NCBI GenBank assembly: GCA_032717465.1
Contig: CM064667.1
Coordinates: 3,978,589 to 4,042,588 of the forward strand
Reading direction: 5' to 3'
Source: Coenobita brevimanus
Lineage: Eukaryota > Arthropoda > Malacostraca > Decapoda > Coenobitidae
Length of the DNA stretch: 64,000 nucleotides
The notes under the pieces were generated by a model. The model was not told the origin of the DNA and did not search any database. It saw only the letters and a program-made list of their open reading frames with translations. Position numbers and translations under genes: made by a program. Of the stretch, positions 1-10,934 are shown piece by piece (position 1 is the first letter of the stretch; each line of letters opens with the position of its first letter).

Positions 1-958
1 CCCTTTCCTCTCCTTCCCTAGGCTCATCTTTCTCCCTCAGCATTTGTTTACTGCCATTCCCTTTCCTCTCCTTCCCTAGGCTCATCTTTCTCCCTCAGCA
101 TTTGTTTACTGCCATTCCCTTTCCTCTCCTTCCCTAGGCTCATCTTTCTCCCTCAGCATTTGTTTACTGCCATTCCCTTTCCTCTCCTTCCCTAGGCTCA
201 TCTTTCTCCCTCAGCATTTGTTTACTGCCATTCCCTTTCCTCTCCTTCCCTAGGCTCATCTTTCTCCCTCAGCATTTGTTTACTGCCATTCCCTTTCCTC
301 TCCTTCCCTAGGCTCATCTTTCTCCCTCAGCATTTGTTTACTGCCATTCCCTTTCCTCTCCTTCCCTAGGCTCATCTTTCTCCCTCAGCATTTGTTTACT
401 GCCATTCCCTTTCCTCTCCTTCCCTAGGCTCATCTTTCTCCCTCAGCATTTGTTTACTGCCATTCCCTTTCCTCTCCTTCCCTAGGCTCATCTTTCTCCC
501 TCAGCATTTGTTTACTGCCATTCCCTTTCCTCTCCTTCCCTAGGCTCATCTTTCTCCCTCAGCATTTGTTTACTGCCATTCCCTTTCCTCTCCTTCCCTA
601 GGCTCATCTTTCTCCCTCAGCATTTGTTTACTGCCATTCCCTTTCCTCTCCTTCCCTAGGCTCATCTTTCTCCCTCAGCATTTGTTTACTGCCATTCCCT
701 TTCCTCTCCTTCCCTAGGCTCATCTTTCTCCCTCAGCATTTGTTTACTGCCATTCCCTTTCCTCTCCTTCCCTAGGCTCATCTTTCTCCCTCAGCATTTG
801 TTTACTGCCATTCCCTTTCCTCTCCTTCCCTAGGCTCATCTTTCTCCCTCAGCATTTGTTTACTGCCATTCCCTTTCCTCTCCTTCCCTAGGCTCATCTT
901 TCTCCCTCAGCATTTGTTTACTGCCATTCCCTTTCCTCTCCTTCCCTAGGCTTATCTT
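1..958. repeat. 58-bp satellite array, about 16 units
   Basis: A 58-bp unit is repeated head to tail from the first base of the window to about 950. The units read as essentially identical; only the last changes (CTCATC to CTTATC) before the sequence passes into a TTCTC-rich tract. Each unit holds a CT-rich stretch ending in CAG (TTTCTCCCTCAG), which resembles a 3' splice site on the plus strand. The array is probably cut by the window edge. Such homogeneity suggests recent amplification or ongoing conversion, or a collapsed or expanded assembly. No coding potential is seen. Confidence 0.95.
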
Positions 959-1369
959 CCTCTCTTTCTCATTCCTCTCCTTCTCTCTTTCTCATTCCTC
1001 TCTTTCTCATTCCTCTCTTTCTCCCTCATTCCTCTCCTCCTCTCTTTCTCATTCCTCTCTTTCTCATTCCTCTCCTTCTCTCTTTCTCATTCCTCTCCTT
1101 CTCTCTTTCTCATTCCTCTCTTTCTCTCTTTCTGATTCCTCTCTTTCTCTCTCATTCCTCTCCTCCTATCTTTCTCATTCCTCTCTTTCTCTCTTTCTCA
1201 TTCCTCTCCTCCTTTCTTTCTCATTCCTCTCTTTCTCTCTTTCTTATTCCTCTCTTTCTCTCTTTCTCATTCCTCTCTTTCTCTATGTTCTTCGTCGTTT
1301 CGTTTTCTCTTCTTTTCTTTCCTATTTTATTTATTTTTTATACTTAGTCGATAACTATTATTTTTTCAC

Positions 1370-1437
<68 letters not shown>

Positions 1438-1440
1438 ATT
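952..1440. repeat. Polypyrimidine tract and (TC)n microsatellite
   Basis: An imperfect TTCTC/TTCCTCTC tract follows the satellite to about 1290, then a short AT-rich spacer, then an uninterrupted (TC)n at about 1373-1433. It is low-complexity sequence with no gene. Confidence 0.9.
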
Positions 1441-1549
1441 TCCCATTTTCTTTCTCTGTTTATATTAACGTGCTGGGTAACTGCATCTTATTTTCTGAAT
1501 TTCGATGCTGCATTATTTATTTATTTATATATTTTATTAATGGATGTCG

Positions 1550-1655
1550 CCCCCAGTTAACTCTACACTGAGTGACAAGCCAAATGGTTTCTTGTACCCC
1601 ATGAAACCATTTACTACGCTGGGTGGTAACTGTATAACAAACAAAATGATGCCTG
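1550..1655 (+). repeat. Dispersed repeat, copy 1 (second copy at 13240-13330)
   Basis: The stretch around CTGAGTGACAAGCCAAAT, followed by a CATGAAACCATTT-like block and ACGCTGGGTGGTAAC, matches 13240-13330 with scattered substitutions. The two copies lie in different contexts (a polypurine tract here, a LINE there), so this is a dispersed repeat. No coding frame or tRNA-like promoter boxes were recognised. It may be a SINE or part of a DNA transposon. Confidence 0.6.
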
Positions 1656-1660
1656 GTTTT

Positions 1661-2410
1661 CTAGAGGAAGAGGTGGAGGAAGAGGAGGAGGAGGAGGAGG
1701 AGGAGGAGGAGAGAAGTAAAAGAGGAGAGGAGGAGGAGGAGGAGAAGAGAAGAGGAGGAGGAGGAGGAGAGAAGGAAAAGAGGAGAGGAGGAGGAGAAGA
1801 GAAGAGGGAGAAAAGAATGAGGAGGAAGAAGTGAAGGAAGGAGGAGGTGGAGGAGGAAAAAACACAAGAAGGATGAGAAGGCAATGGAGGAAGTAGACAG
1901 AAAAAAGAGAAGAAGGGGAAGAAAGAGAGGAAGAGGAAGAGGAGTATAAGAGAAGAAGGAAGAGGAGAGAAGGGGTAAGGAGAGAACAAGAGAGGGGGAG
2001 GAAAAAGAAGAGGAAGATGGTAAAGAGGGAGAGAAATAACTTGGAAAGAAAGAAGAGTAAAAGATGACGATGAGGAAGAGTCGAGAAGAAAAACAGGAGG
2101 AGGAGGAAGAGAAGAGGAGGTAGAAGACAGAAGGAAAGGGAAAAAGAAGAGAAGAGAAGGCAATAAAAGAGGAAGAGGAGGAAGAGTAAAGGAGAGAATT
2201 AAGGGAAGACAAGGAAGAGGAGTGTAAAAGAATAGGTGAAGGAAGAGGAGGAGGAGAGAAAGTAGAGAGGAGGGAGAGGAGGAGGAGGGAGAATAGAGGG
2301 GTGGGAGAAGAGGAGAAGAAAGGAGAGTAGAGAGAAGGAGAAAGATTAAAAAGAAAAGTAGGAGGAGGAAGAGGAGGAGAAGGCAGAAAAGGAGGGCAGG
2401 ATAAAATGGC
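1661..2410. repeat. Polypurine (GAGGA-rich) tract
   Basis: About 750 bp of almost pure purine on the plus strand, rich in GAGGAG and GGAAGA. Long serine/proline/leucine open frames on the minus strand and glutamate frames on the plus strand are consequences of this composition. Mirror-symmetric polypurine DNA of this length could adopt triplex structure, which is an inference only. Confidence 0.9.
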
Positions 2411-2459
2411 TGGCTCTCTCACCCCCTTTGTTATGTTTATTTGATGGAGTACATATGTC

Positions 2460-2945
2460 CTCCTTGTGGCCCTCTTCTGGCTCTTTTCCTGCCTTCCTTC
2501 CTCCAGTTTTTCCTACCTTCCCTCCTTCATTTTCTTTCCCTCCTTCCTTCATTTTTGCTTTCCATTCTTCCTTCGTTGTTTCTTTCCTTCCTCCCTTCAA
2601 TCAGTCATTTTCTTTCTTCCTTCCTTCCTCTCTTCATTTTTTCTTCCTTTCCTTCCTTCATTGTTCCTTCCTTCCTTCAGTCTGGTTTGGGTCAGTCTGT
2701 CTTCCTGTCATCACTGCATGTCTCCTTCGTCCCTTCTTTCCTCTCCTTTCTATATATCTCTTTGTCTTCCTCTTTGTTATTCCTTTATTTCTTCGTCCTA
2801 TTCTGGGTTTCTCTACAACCTTTACCCTTCCCTTTTTCCCTCTCATTAGTATTTTCTCTTTCTCATATTTTTCCCTGCCTTCCTTTCCTTGTTTTCTGGT
2901 CGTCCCTTTTTCCTCTGTCTTTCCCTTGACTGACTTACCTTTTTA
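2460..2945. repeat. Polypyrimidine (CTTCC-rich) tract
   Basis: An imperfect (TTCC)n-like tract, pyrimidine-rich on the plus strand and facing the preceding polypurine block. Three overlapping open frames on the plus strand encode only F/L/S/P and are composition artefacts. Confidence 0.85.
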
Positions 2946-2993
2946 GTTTATTCCTTCCATCTCCAGACGATTATTATTGATCTTGAGGGAAGC

Positions 2994-3171
2994 TTTGGTA
3001 ATCAAGGAGTCAGCTGGTAATCAAGGAGTCAGCTGGTAATCAAAGAGTCAGCTGGTAATCAAGGAGTCAGCTGGTAATCAAGGAGTCAGCTGGTAATCAA
3101 GGAGTCAGCTGGTAATCAAAGAGTCAGCTGGTAATCAAGGAGTCAGCTGGTAATCAAGGAGTCAGCTGGAG
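2994..3171. repeat. 19-bp minisatellite, about 9 units
   Basis: The unit GGTAATCAAGGAGTCAGCT is repeated about nine times; two units carry AAAGAG instead of AAGGAG. It is flanked by non-repetitive sequence. Confidence 0.95.
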
Positions 3172-3236
3172 TTCCGTCTGACGCCTTTGGTTGTTAAAAT
3201 AGCATGTTAGTAGAAAGAATACAATACGTAACAGGA

Positions 3237-3342
3237 TAGTAGTAGTAGTAGTAGTGGCAGCAGCAGGGGTAGTAGTATCAGTGGTAGTAGTAGTAGTAGT
3301 AGTAGCAGTAGTAGCAGTAGTAGTAGTAGTAGTAGTAGTAAT
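3237..3342. repeat. (AGT)n trinucleotide microsatellite, interrupted
   Basis: TAG/AGT repeats interrupted by GGCAGCAGCAGGGG and AGC variants. Poly-leucine frames on the minus strand derive from it. Confidence 0.9.
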
Positions 3343-3516
3343 GTGGTCAGGACAGGTGTGGCAAATCGTGCATCAGTCGCCAGGTGTGTACTGTTGACTC
3401 TCACCTGTGTCTTGTTCTAGTCTTTGTATACATGTTATTAGCCTTCAGTGTCAGCCAGTCTTATCCCTCTACATTCTTATCCCTTGCCACTCGTAGCCCT
3501 TCAAGCCACTCCCTGC

Positions 3517-3558
<42 letters not shown>

Positions 3559-4056
3559 CAATTATTATAAAATCCCACGTCTAAGGCAATCACTGTTGTA
3601 TTGTATTCCTTTCATCACTTCCTTCTCTATTACTAACATGCATCAAAGGTCAGTGAAAAGTTTTTGTTTCTTTAATCATATTTGTTTCTAATCATACATA
3701 ATCATATTTATTTTTAATCATACTTGTGGAGACTAGTGCTTGTGTCAGGACGCATTACATTGATGATGGCTGTAATATTACAAGAGGTGTAACTTGTGCT
3801 GTTGGGTGTAGTACACCCTGAATACTTTGTGTGCTCCACAGCTAACCTATAAGACCAGTCAAATAATGCACCAGTCTGAGAGTTAAAACCTATAATGCCA
3901 GTGACCCGACTAAGTTGATGCCAGGCATAGCTTTTGTATTGAACTAAGCTGTTAGTGCATTAAAATCCATACTACCTATCAGTGCCATGGGTCACAAGAA
4001 TACCAACATTATACACAGCAAAGCAGTGCCTGACACACTCAAGTTGGCTGTATGAC
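3343..4056. other. Stretch without recognised gene
   Basis: It contains a short (TCTG)n/(TC)n run at about 3515-3560 and otherwise ordinary AT-rich sequence. A 66-codon open frame at 3384-3584 ends in the TC run and resembles nothing I know. Nothing else is supported. Confidence 0.5.
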
Positions 4057-4292
4057 ATTATTGCTGAGGCCATGTCTAACAAATGGCACACAGCAGCAGT
4101 GACATACTAAACGCAATTATTGCTGAGGCCATGTCTAACAAATGGCACACAGCAGCAGCGACATACTAAACGCAATTATTGCTGAGGCCATGTCTAACAA
4201 ATGGCACACACCAGCAGTGACATACTAAACACAATTATTGCTGAGGCCATGTCTAACAAATGGCACACACCAGCAGTGACATACTAAACAAA
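4057..4292. repeat. 59-bp tandem repeat, 4 units
   Basis: Four head-to-tail copies of a 59-bp unit containing GCTGAGGCCATGTCTAAC and AAATGGCACACA. Units differ by a few substitutions (CAGCAGCAGT, CAGCAGCAGC, CACCAGCAGT). Confidence 0.95.
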
Positions 4293-5339
4293 ATGGTGTT
4301 ACTGTATGTGGACATGCATCAAGGTTTTGCCTGTGTCCTTTGTTATATTGCTACTTAACACAACTTGTAATAATCCAGCCACTAAGGCACTAACTGCACT
4401 CTTACGTCTATGGCCACACTACAGTTCTTAATACTACATACTAATACTAATACTGTACTTACAAACACATTGCCTTATATCAGTCTCTACTTCTGTTTGT
4501 ACAGCTCTACATTTTCTGTCATCAGACTACATAGTAGACTAAGCCATGCACTCTCTCAATACGCTTAGTTTAGTGGTTTTCAAACTTTTTCATCCTGTGT
4601 ACCACATAAACATTTTCTGCAGTGGTGACGTACCCCTCACTTAGCATGAGGACAAAAATGGATGGCTTGCTGACTGTAATTTAAACTGCCTATTAAATTA
4701 ACCTTTTGACTCCTCACTGTGCCACTATCGCTTACTAACCTAGGGAAGTTGCTGTGTAAATACTACTGTTAAGTGTGTAAAGTTAATGAGATGGTTGAGC
4801 TTGTTTCTTTGCCACCAGTGAGTCATTGCTCAGCACAGTGTCTGAAAGGGCTACTCTCATGTCTTCCTGTCGCCCACCCCAAATATTCCTATCGCCTATC
4901 CCAGCTTGGTGACAACCACCGGCTTGGAGGGTTAGCCAAGGCAAAAGCTACAGTTCTGGCACCACTCATATGTTTGAAGTGGAGGCCTAGTTGACTCCAT
5001 TATTTGTATGTTGTTATAGATGTTAATAGTTATCAGTGAAGGCTGATGTGATAGTAGAATCAGTGATGTTCTCTGTAAATTAGTTAACGATGACAGATGT
5101 AGCCTATTAAGGTAGTGTAGGTGTTGGGGCAGCAGTCGTTGTCAGTATACAAGGCTGATATTGTAATTGTTACTAACTGGATATACTTTGTTCCATGCAA
5201 TGCTGCAGTCAATGTACCTGACTAATCTTTTTTGACTGACAAAAGTTATATAATAAAATGTCATTATTTACTGTCCTTCCATCTGTTATACAACACACCA
5301 TGCACAGAGTCAAGTTACTTAGGCTGCTTTGACATGCTC
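4293..5339. other. Stretch without recognised gene
   Basis: About 1 kb of AT-rich sequence. Around 4560-4640, the words TTTCAAACTTTTTCATCCTGTGTACCAC followed by GACGTACCCC resemble a widespread dispersed-repeat motif in animal genomes, but I cannot classify it. The short open frames at 4773-4994 and 5232-5540 show no domain. Confidence 0.35.
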
Positions 5340-5344
5340 TTAAT

Positions 5345-5552
5345 TTCTTGCCAATACTGTCAACTCTGGAACTGTCTCCCTCTGTCTGTATTTCCTACTG
5401 CCTACGATCTCCAGCCTTTCAAATGCAGTGTGTCCGGGCATCTCGAAATGAATGAATCTTGCATTTGGCTCTGTTATTTTCTTTCTTGGAGGGAAAAATA
5501 TGCGAGCTCCTGGCCTTTTGTTTCTTCTTCCTTGCGTTAAAAAAATTAAGTC
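5345..5552 (+). mobile_element. LINE family B, 3' end fragment
   Basis: The string running from TGTCAACTCTGGAACTGTCT through CATCTCGAAATGAATGAATC to a short A-run matches the 3' end of the LINE at 37298-40505 (minus strand) and of the copy at 57960-58680. Only the last roughly 200 bp remain: the end of the RT ORF plus the 3' UTR, which carries the CTCCTGGCCTTTTGTTTCTTC block. A 5'-truncated remnant like this is typical of LINE retrotransposition. Confidence 0.8.
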
Positions 5553-5889
5553 AACCATTCCTTATGTCTGCCGCCGCCATCATGCTCAATAAAAGGGTCA
5601 CTTCACCAAAACACGTCACCTTCAAAACCTTTTTTTTGTGTGTATGCTTGGACCTATACAAACCAAGCATGCCACCTTTGACAACACAACAGTTATGCTT
5701 CTTGTGTAATCCTTCATTACTTCTACGTGTCACTCTGCCACGGTCATAACAATATTCCCATATATTTGAATCTTACTCCAGCCGTCTCTTCAAGCACCTC
5801 ACCTTCCATTATTTATGCCCAACATTTCTTCCTGTTTTGTCTGTCCATTACTCTATTATAAAATGTACTGTTCTAGTGTGTCTTTATAT

Positions 5890-6345
5890 CATGAGCTGGT
5901 GTTAGGGCTGGTGTGGTGGGTCAGGTGGTGTTAGGGGTGGTGTGGTGGGGTCAGGTGGTGTTAGGGCTGGTGTGGTGGGTCAGGTGGTGTTAGGGCTGGT
6001 GTGGTGGGGTCAGGTGGTGTTAGGGCTGGTGTGGTGGGGTCAGGTGGTGTTAGGGCTGATGTGGTGGGGTCAGGTGGTGTTAGGGCTGGTGTGGTGGGGT
6101 CAGGTGGTGTTAGGGCTTGTGTGGTAGGGTCAGGTGGTGTTAGGGCTGGTGTGGTGGGGTCAGGTGGTGTTAGGGCTGGTGTGGTGAGGTCAGGTGGTGT
6201 TAGGGCTGGTGTGGTGGGGTCAGGTAGTGTTAAGGCTGGTGTGGTGGGTCAGGTGGTGTTAGGGCTGGTGTGGTGGGGTCAGGTAGTGTTAAGGCTGGTG
6301 TGGTGGGTCAGGTGGTGTTAGGGCTGGTGTGGGTGGTGCCGATGT
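5890..6345. repeat. Minisatellite of about 30 bp, roughly 15 units
   Basis: The unit is built from GGTCAGGTGGTGTTAGGG and CTGGTGTGGTGG. Because 30 is a multiple of three, overlapping G/V-rich frames stay open across it. Units vary by single bases and by one-base length changes. Confidence 0.95.
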
Positions 6346-6354
6346 GGTGGGGTC

Positions 6355-6528
6355 AGGTAGTAAAACAGGTTAATGTTGAAGGTGTTCAGCCACAGCCGGT
6401 AGATAAGGTAGCCCAAGACGGCTGCCAGACCAATCTGGCTTATTACCATCCTGGCCACCAGCTTTGGCAATATCTTGTCAGAGTTGATGGCAACAGCGGT
6501 GGCGTTCCATATCAGCACCCATGGTTCT
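6355..6528 (-). CDS. Possible internal exon of an unidentified multi-pass membrane protein
   Basis: On the minus strand an AT-rich stretch ending in ATATTACAG is followed by an open frame reading roughly PWVLIWNATAVAINSD, then KILPKLVARMVISQIG and LAAVLGYLIYRLWL, then NTFNINLFYYLT. The LAAVLGYLIYRLWL block looks like a membrane-spanning helix. Codon use is ordinary and unlike the flanking minisatellites. The frame runs into the 30-bp minisatellite on its 3' side, where I see no good splice donor, so the exon end is uncertain. I could not assign a family. It could be a real host exon, a pseudo-exon left by an old duplication, or chance. Confidence 0.35.
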
Positions 6529-6680
6529 GTAATATTAATAGATTTATAAATACCTTCTGGTGGCGTTCCATATCAGCACCCATGGTTCTGTAATATTAAT
6601 AGATTTATAAATACCTTCTGGTGGCGTTCCATATCAGCACCCATGGTTCTGTAATATTAATAGATTTATAAATAATTTCT
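6498..6680. repeat. 61-bp tandem triplication over an exon-like edge
   Basis: Three head-to-tail 61-bp units start at 6498, 6559 and 6620. Each contains GGTGGCGTTCCATATCAGCA and CCCATGGTTCTGTAATATT. On the minus strand each unit holds the same candidate 3' splice site (ATTACAG) and the first codons of the possible exon, so the splice acceptor is present three times. Confidence 0.9.
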
Positions 6681-6741
6681 AGTACCATTGTTTGGTCATT
6701 CCTGCAGCATGGCTCCTATTATACTCTGAAGGTACACCTCC

Positions 6742-6745
6742 TGAC

Positions 6746-6786
<41 letters not shown>
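6742..6786. repeat. (AC)n microsatellite
   Basis: Uninterrupted AC dinucleotide run of about 44 bp. Confidence 0.95.
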
Positions 6787-6787
<1 letters not shown>

Positions 6788-6889
6788 CACTGGCTCATTT
6801 CCACCTGACGGGTTGAACTGTGGGGAGGGGGTAGTGGTGACCGGGAGGGGGTAGGGGAGATGACTCAGGAGATTGTTGTAGCCGGTAAA

Positions 6890-7275
6890 TATGGAGGGAG
6901 GGAGGAGGTGTATGGGGTACAGTGGAGGGACTGGTGGGGGTAGAGGGCATAAGGGAGACAGTAGGGGAGGGAGAGAAGGAGGGGAGTATGAGGTACAGTG
7001 GAGGGACTGGTGGGGATAGAGGGCATAAGGGGGATGGTAGGGGAGGGGGGAGGGAGGGAGGGGTATGGGGTACAGTGGAGGGACTGGTGGGGGCAGAGGG
7101 CATAAGGGGGATGGTAGGGGAGGGAGGGGTATGGGGTACAGTGGAGGGACTGGTGGGGGTAGAGGGCATAATGGGGATGGTAGGGGAGGGAGGGAGGGGT
7201 ATGGGGTACAGTGGAGGGACTGGTAGGGGCAGAGGGCATAAGGGGGATGGTAGGGGAGGGGTATTAAGGTAGTGG
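6890..7275. repeat. G-rich minisatellite with units of roughly 60-75 bp
   Basis: About five or six units, each containing GGGGTACAGTGGAGGGACTG and GAGGGCATAAGGGGGATGG, with variable GGGAGG runs between them. Three minus-strand frames rich in P, L and S span it and are artefacts. The plus strand carries many G runs, a composition compatible with G-quadruplexes (inference). Confidence 0.9.
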
Positions 7276-7611
7276 GTATAGGAAGGGTGGGCATTGGCAG
7301 TTGACAGCCACTGCGTAGAAAGTGCTATAAACATTTGCATGTGTCATGAATAAAGGGATAACAATGTATATTAAATTATTCAGGCTAAGTGTTCAGGAAG
7401 CGGCACATGGAACAAACCAGCAGTACCACACGTGAACACACAGGCAGGGCTTTGTACCCTGCCTGGGGCTGTACAATGTGGGTATGCTGGTACCTGTAAC
7501 TCTAGGTAAGTATGGCCAAATATCACAGGGAACTGAACACACCGCGTTGTTCACGGCTTGTTTGGACGATTTGATGGCATAGAATATCAGAGGTAAGATG
7601 TGACAGTGGTG
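7276..7611. other. Stretch without confident gene
   Basis: The plus strand has a consensus-like splice donor (CTCTAGGTAAGTATGG) near 7503 and another (CAGAGGTAAGA) near 7590. The minus strand is open through a frame reading CSVPCDIWPYLPRVTG. Neither frame shows a domain I recognise. If the membrane-protein exon at about 6.4 kb is real, this could belong to the same gene, but that is speculation. Confidence 0.2.
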
Positions 7612-7765
7612 GAGCACTATTGCACACACCACTATTGCACACACCACTATTGCACACATCACTATTGCATACACCACTATTGCATACACCACTATTGCAC
7701 ACACCACTATTGCACACACCACTATTGCACACACCACTATTGCACACACCACTATTGCACACACT
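7612..7765. repeat. 15-bp minisatellite, about 10 units
   Basis: Unit CACCACTATTGCACA with a CACATC/CATACA variant in the middle. The unit is a multiple of three, hence long CNSGV and AIVVC frames on the minus strand. Confidence 0.95.
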
Positions 7766-7799
7766 GCTGTCACTATGAGTCTCCAGTCACAGGCCACTC

Positions 7800-8850
7800 T
7801 GTCTATCTACCTACTTATCTATCTAGCTTTGTAGCCTTCTGTCTTTCTATCTGTCTTTCTATCTATCTACCTTTCTGTCCTTCTGTCCATCTACCTTTCT
7901 GTCTTTCTATCTGTCTGTCTTTCTGGCCTTCTGTCTGTCTGTCTACCTGGCCATCTGTCTGTTTATCTTTCTAGCCTTCTGTCTGTCCATCTATCTACCT
8001 TTCAAGCCGTCTGTCTGTCTATCTATCTATCTTTCTATTCTTTTGTCTATTTATCTATCTTTCTATCCTTCTGTCTATTTACCTATCTTTCTAGTCTTCT
8101 TTCTGTCTGTTTACCTGTCTATCTTTCTAGCCTTCTGTCTATTTATCTATCTTTCTAGCCTTCTGTCTGTCCGTCTGTCTATCCTTCTAGCCTTCTGTCT
8201 ATCTGTCTTTCTAGCCTTCTGGCTATTTATCTTTCTAGCCTTCTGTCTATTTATCTATCTTTCTAGCCTTCTGTCTGTCCGTCTGTCTATCCTTCTAGCC
8301 TTCTGTCTATCTGTCTTTCTAGCCCTCTGTCTATCTGTCTTTCTAGCCTTCTGTCTATCTGTCTTTCTAGCCTTCTGTCTATCTGTCTTTCTAGCCTTCT
8401 GTCTATCTGTCATACTGTCCTTCTCTCTATTTATCTTTCTGTCCTGTCTGTTTATCTCTCTTTCTAGCCTTCTTTCTGTCTGTCTATCTATTTATCTAAC
8501 CTCCGGTATGCCTATCTATCGATCTTTAGAGACTCCTGTCTGTTTGTTTCACCCTCTGTCTGTCCATCTATCTTTCTAGCCTTCTGTCTATTTATCTTGC
8601 TGGTCTGTCTCCCTATCTATCTTTCTCGCATTCTATCTATCTATCTTTCAAGCCTTCTGGCTATATATCTTTTTAGCCTTCTGTTTATCTATCTCTCTGT
8701 CTAGCCTTCTGTCTGTCTATCCATCTATCATTCTAGGCTTCTGTCTGTCTGTCTAACCTTCTGTCTATCTGATTACCTGTCTGTCCATCTATTTTTCTGT
8801 CTATCCATCCATCCATCCATGCATCTCTTTCTCTCTGTACAGTATCTATA
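7800..8850. repeat. CTGT/CTAT/CTTT tetranucleotide tract
   Basis: About 1 kb of imperfect pyrimidine tetranucleotides with an internal higher-order word (TCTGTCTATCTGTCTTTCTA followed by GCCT) repeated about five times near 8290-8410. No gene is present. Confidence 0.9.
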
Positions 8851-9094
8851 TACAGTATCTCTTTACCTGTGTCTGTTTACAAAAAGATAAGGTGATATAT
8901 AGAGGGGGAGATAGATAGACTGCTGGACAGATGAATGGATAGTCAAGGTAATTCAGTAATAATACCTGGTAACTACTGAATACCTGAGTAACACAGCACA
9001 GGATGGAACTTCTTAGCACAAAAAAGTCAGATAAATCTTTAACATTACATAAACACAATACAGTAATGGTGGGTATAAAGAATGACAAGAAAAT

Positions 9095-9194
9095 NNNNNN
9101 NNNNNNNNNNNNNNNNNNNNNNNNNNNNNNNNNNNNNNNNNNNNNNNNNNNNNNNNNNNNNNNNNNNNNNNNNNNNNNNNNNNNNNNNNNNNNN
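9095..9194. other. Assembly gap (100 N)
   Basis: Exactly 100 consecutive N, the usual placeholder for a gap of unknown size. Frames crossing it are meaningless. Order and distance across this point should not be trusted. Confidence 1.
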
Positions 9195-9424
9195 ATAAGT
9201 CAAGGGTTGACCTGTTATGTTGCAAACAATTGGTAAAAGATCATGGTCACATGGCAAGAACAGGTTAAGGATTTAGGACCAAATTTTGTGAAGGGGTTAA
9301 TGATAAAGTTTTCAAGGATGAAGGAGTTTGATTTCGAGAACGATCCTTCAAAAGTCAAGGTATTGTCAAATACTAGACCATTATAACTCAAAAACGTTAT
9401 CATATGGATGTGACACTATGGGAG

Positions 9425-10075
9425 TGGCAATGAAAATGAAAAGTCAAGAGTAAGAGCAGTGGAGATGGGACTGCTGAGGAATGTATGTTGAGTACAGAGG
9501 GTGGAGGGGATACGAAATAATGTGATTCGTGAAAAGTGTGGAGTCAGGAAGTCAGTGGACACCAAAATAGAAGAGAGTGTATTGAGATGGTATGGTCATG
9601 TGGAGGAAATGGTGAAAAAGGTATATCTGAGCGAATTCAAACGGGGGAGGCGAGGTAGGTCAAGGAGAAGGTTCAGAGATATGGTGGACGAATGAGTGAG
9701 GAAGAGAGGTTTGGAAGTCGGTCAGGTCAGAGGACTGACAGGAGATCGAGCTGGCTGGATGCATGTTGCTAGAAGTGAATGATCAGGGATTTTGGCACCC
9801 CTCTTTAACGTGGCAGCGTCTGGATTGATGCTATCGGATACGATTATGTGAAGCTACAGAACGTGTGAATGTTTTTGACGTATCCGATATGAGCCAGGAT
9901 TCCGGGGGCTTGAATGATGAGTGAATTGAAGCGTGGCCCATTGGACTGGGGAAACTTGGGCTGTCCAGGACGTTGCTACTCCTCACCCCTGCCCTAAGGT
10001 GGGAAAGGAGGACTGAATGATGATGATGAAGATGATGATGATGATTATGGTGATGATGATGATCATCATGTCGAA
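9425..10075 (+). mobile_element. LINE family F, 3' end with (GAT)n tail
   Basis: An open frame at 9501-9695 reads like the C-terminus of an APE-type LINE reverse transcriptase: IREKCGVRKSVDTKIEESV, then LRWYGHVEEM and a basic GRRGRSRRRFRDMV stretch. The LR-W-GHV motif is shared with the family C RT at 53048-54358. About 370 bp of 3' UTR follows, then a (GAT)n tail at about 10015-10070. The same 3' UTR occurs in reverse orientation at 23435-24330. The copy is 5'-truncated and starts close to the assembly gap. Confidence 0.75.
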
Positions 10076-10386
10076 TTCTTGGCAGTTTCTTTCTCAGTTT
10101 AAGATGAACTTTTCTAACTGGAGGAGGGATTAATTACACCGATGAAGGATCCAGTCACTGCCAGGGGACTCTCCTAACCCTGGGAAAAAATGCGCCTCGT
10201 TGCATCAAGAAAGAAAGAAGAATAAAAATGATGTGGGCTTAGAAACTATATTATTTTTAAGGGTGAAGGAGAAAGGTGTGAAGGTAAGGAGAATAAAAGA
10301 CACTCAGCCACTGGCAAACCACTATAATACCTGTCCGTCTCTCTCAACACTTGTGACTGTGGAACGATGAAATAGATCAATTTACA

Positions 10387-10390
<4 letters not shown>

Positions 10391-10461
<71 letters not shown>
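10391..10461. repeat. (GA)n microsatellite
   Basis: GA dinucleotide run of about 70 bp with one GATGA interruption near its start. Confidence 0.95.
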
Positions 10462-10467
<6 letters not shown>

Positions 10468-10934
10468 TTGTTGTTAGTACTAGGAAGCAGTGTTGCGTTT
10501 CTCTGAAGGGGAGATATATTTTTTCTTGTTTCTTGTTAGTGTTGGTATTCTCACCAACGCTCGTTGTCACGACCAAACACTTGTATTTCTGGGCCAGATT
10601 GATGATAAAAATTGTTGTATATGTATAGTCAAAGAAACAACATACGAGTATCTTCCCAGTTACGTCTGAGGAAAATTGACATCTTGTGAAATATGCCAAT
10701 GAAAACCATGGCTATAACTAAAGTGCGTGTTGGAGAATGGTTCCAGTTTCTTCCGCTGTGTATTCGTCACACTTTTGGGAAGACACTTATTTCTCTGTCT
10801 GTACGGTTGGAGCCACACGAGATGGGGGGCATCAGAGTCTGTCCTGTCCTTACTGGACTGCGAGTCACTATCTCGACGACCTGCTACAATAAACTATACT
10901 CGGTTTACTCCAACCTGACCTAAAGTTGCCATGT
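10462..10934. other. Stretch without confident gene
   Basis: Two overlapping frames are open on the plus strand at about 10693-10923. One reads SLLDCESLSRRPATINYTRF near its end. I recognise no domain, and no convincing splice sites border it. Confidence 0.25.

Noticed and set aside
1537..2600. Long frames (up to 253 codons) of Ser/Pro/Leu or Glu/Arg
   Set aside because: They lie entirely in polypurine/polypyrimidine sequence, overlap each other in several frames and have no domain.
4560..4650. Possible ancient SINE/hAT motif (TTTCAAACTTTTTCATCC ... TACCCC)
   Set aside because: Too short and too diverged to classify; no second copy in the window.
1..6330. CRISPR-like arrays
   Set aside because: The regularly spaced repeats here have no unique spacers; they are ordinary tandem repeats in a eukaryotic genome.
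6719..7340. Three overlapping minus-strand frames of 124-191 codons rich in Pro and Leu
   Set aside because: They are translations of the G-rich minisatellite in different frames.
7523..8580. CNSGV and LSVFLAF repeat frames
   Set aside because: Products of the 15-bp array and the tetranucleotide tract; no start context or domain.
9003..9257. Frames crossing the N run
   Set aside because: They include unknown bases; the gap has no sequence support.
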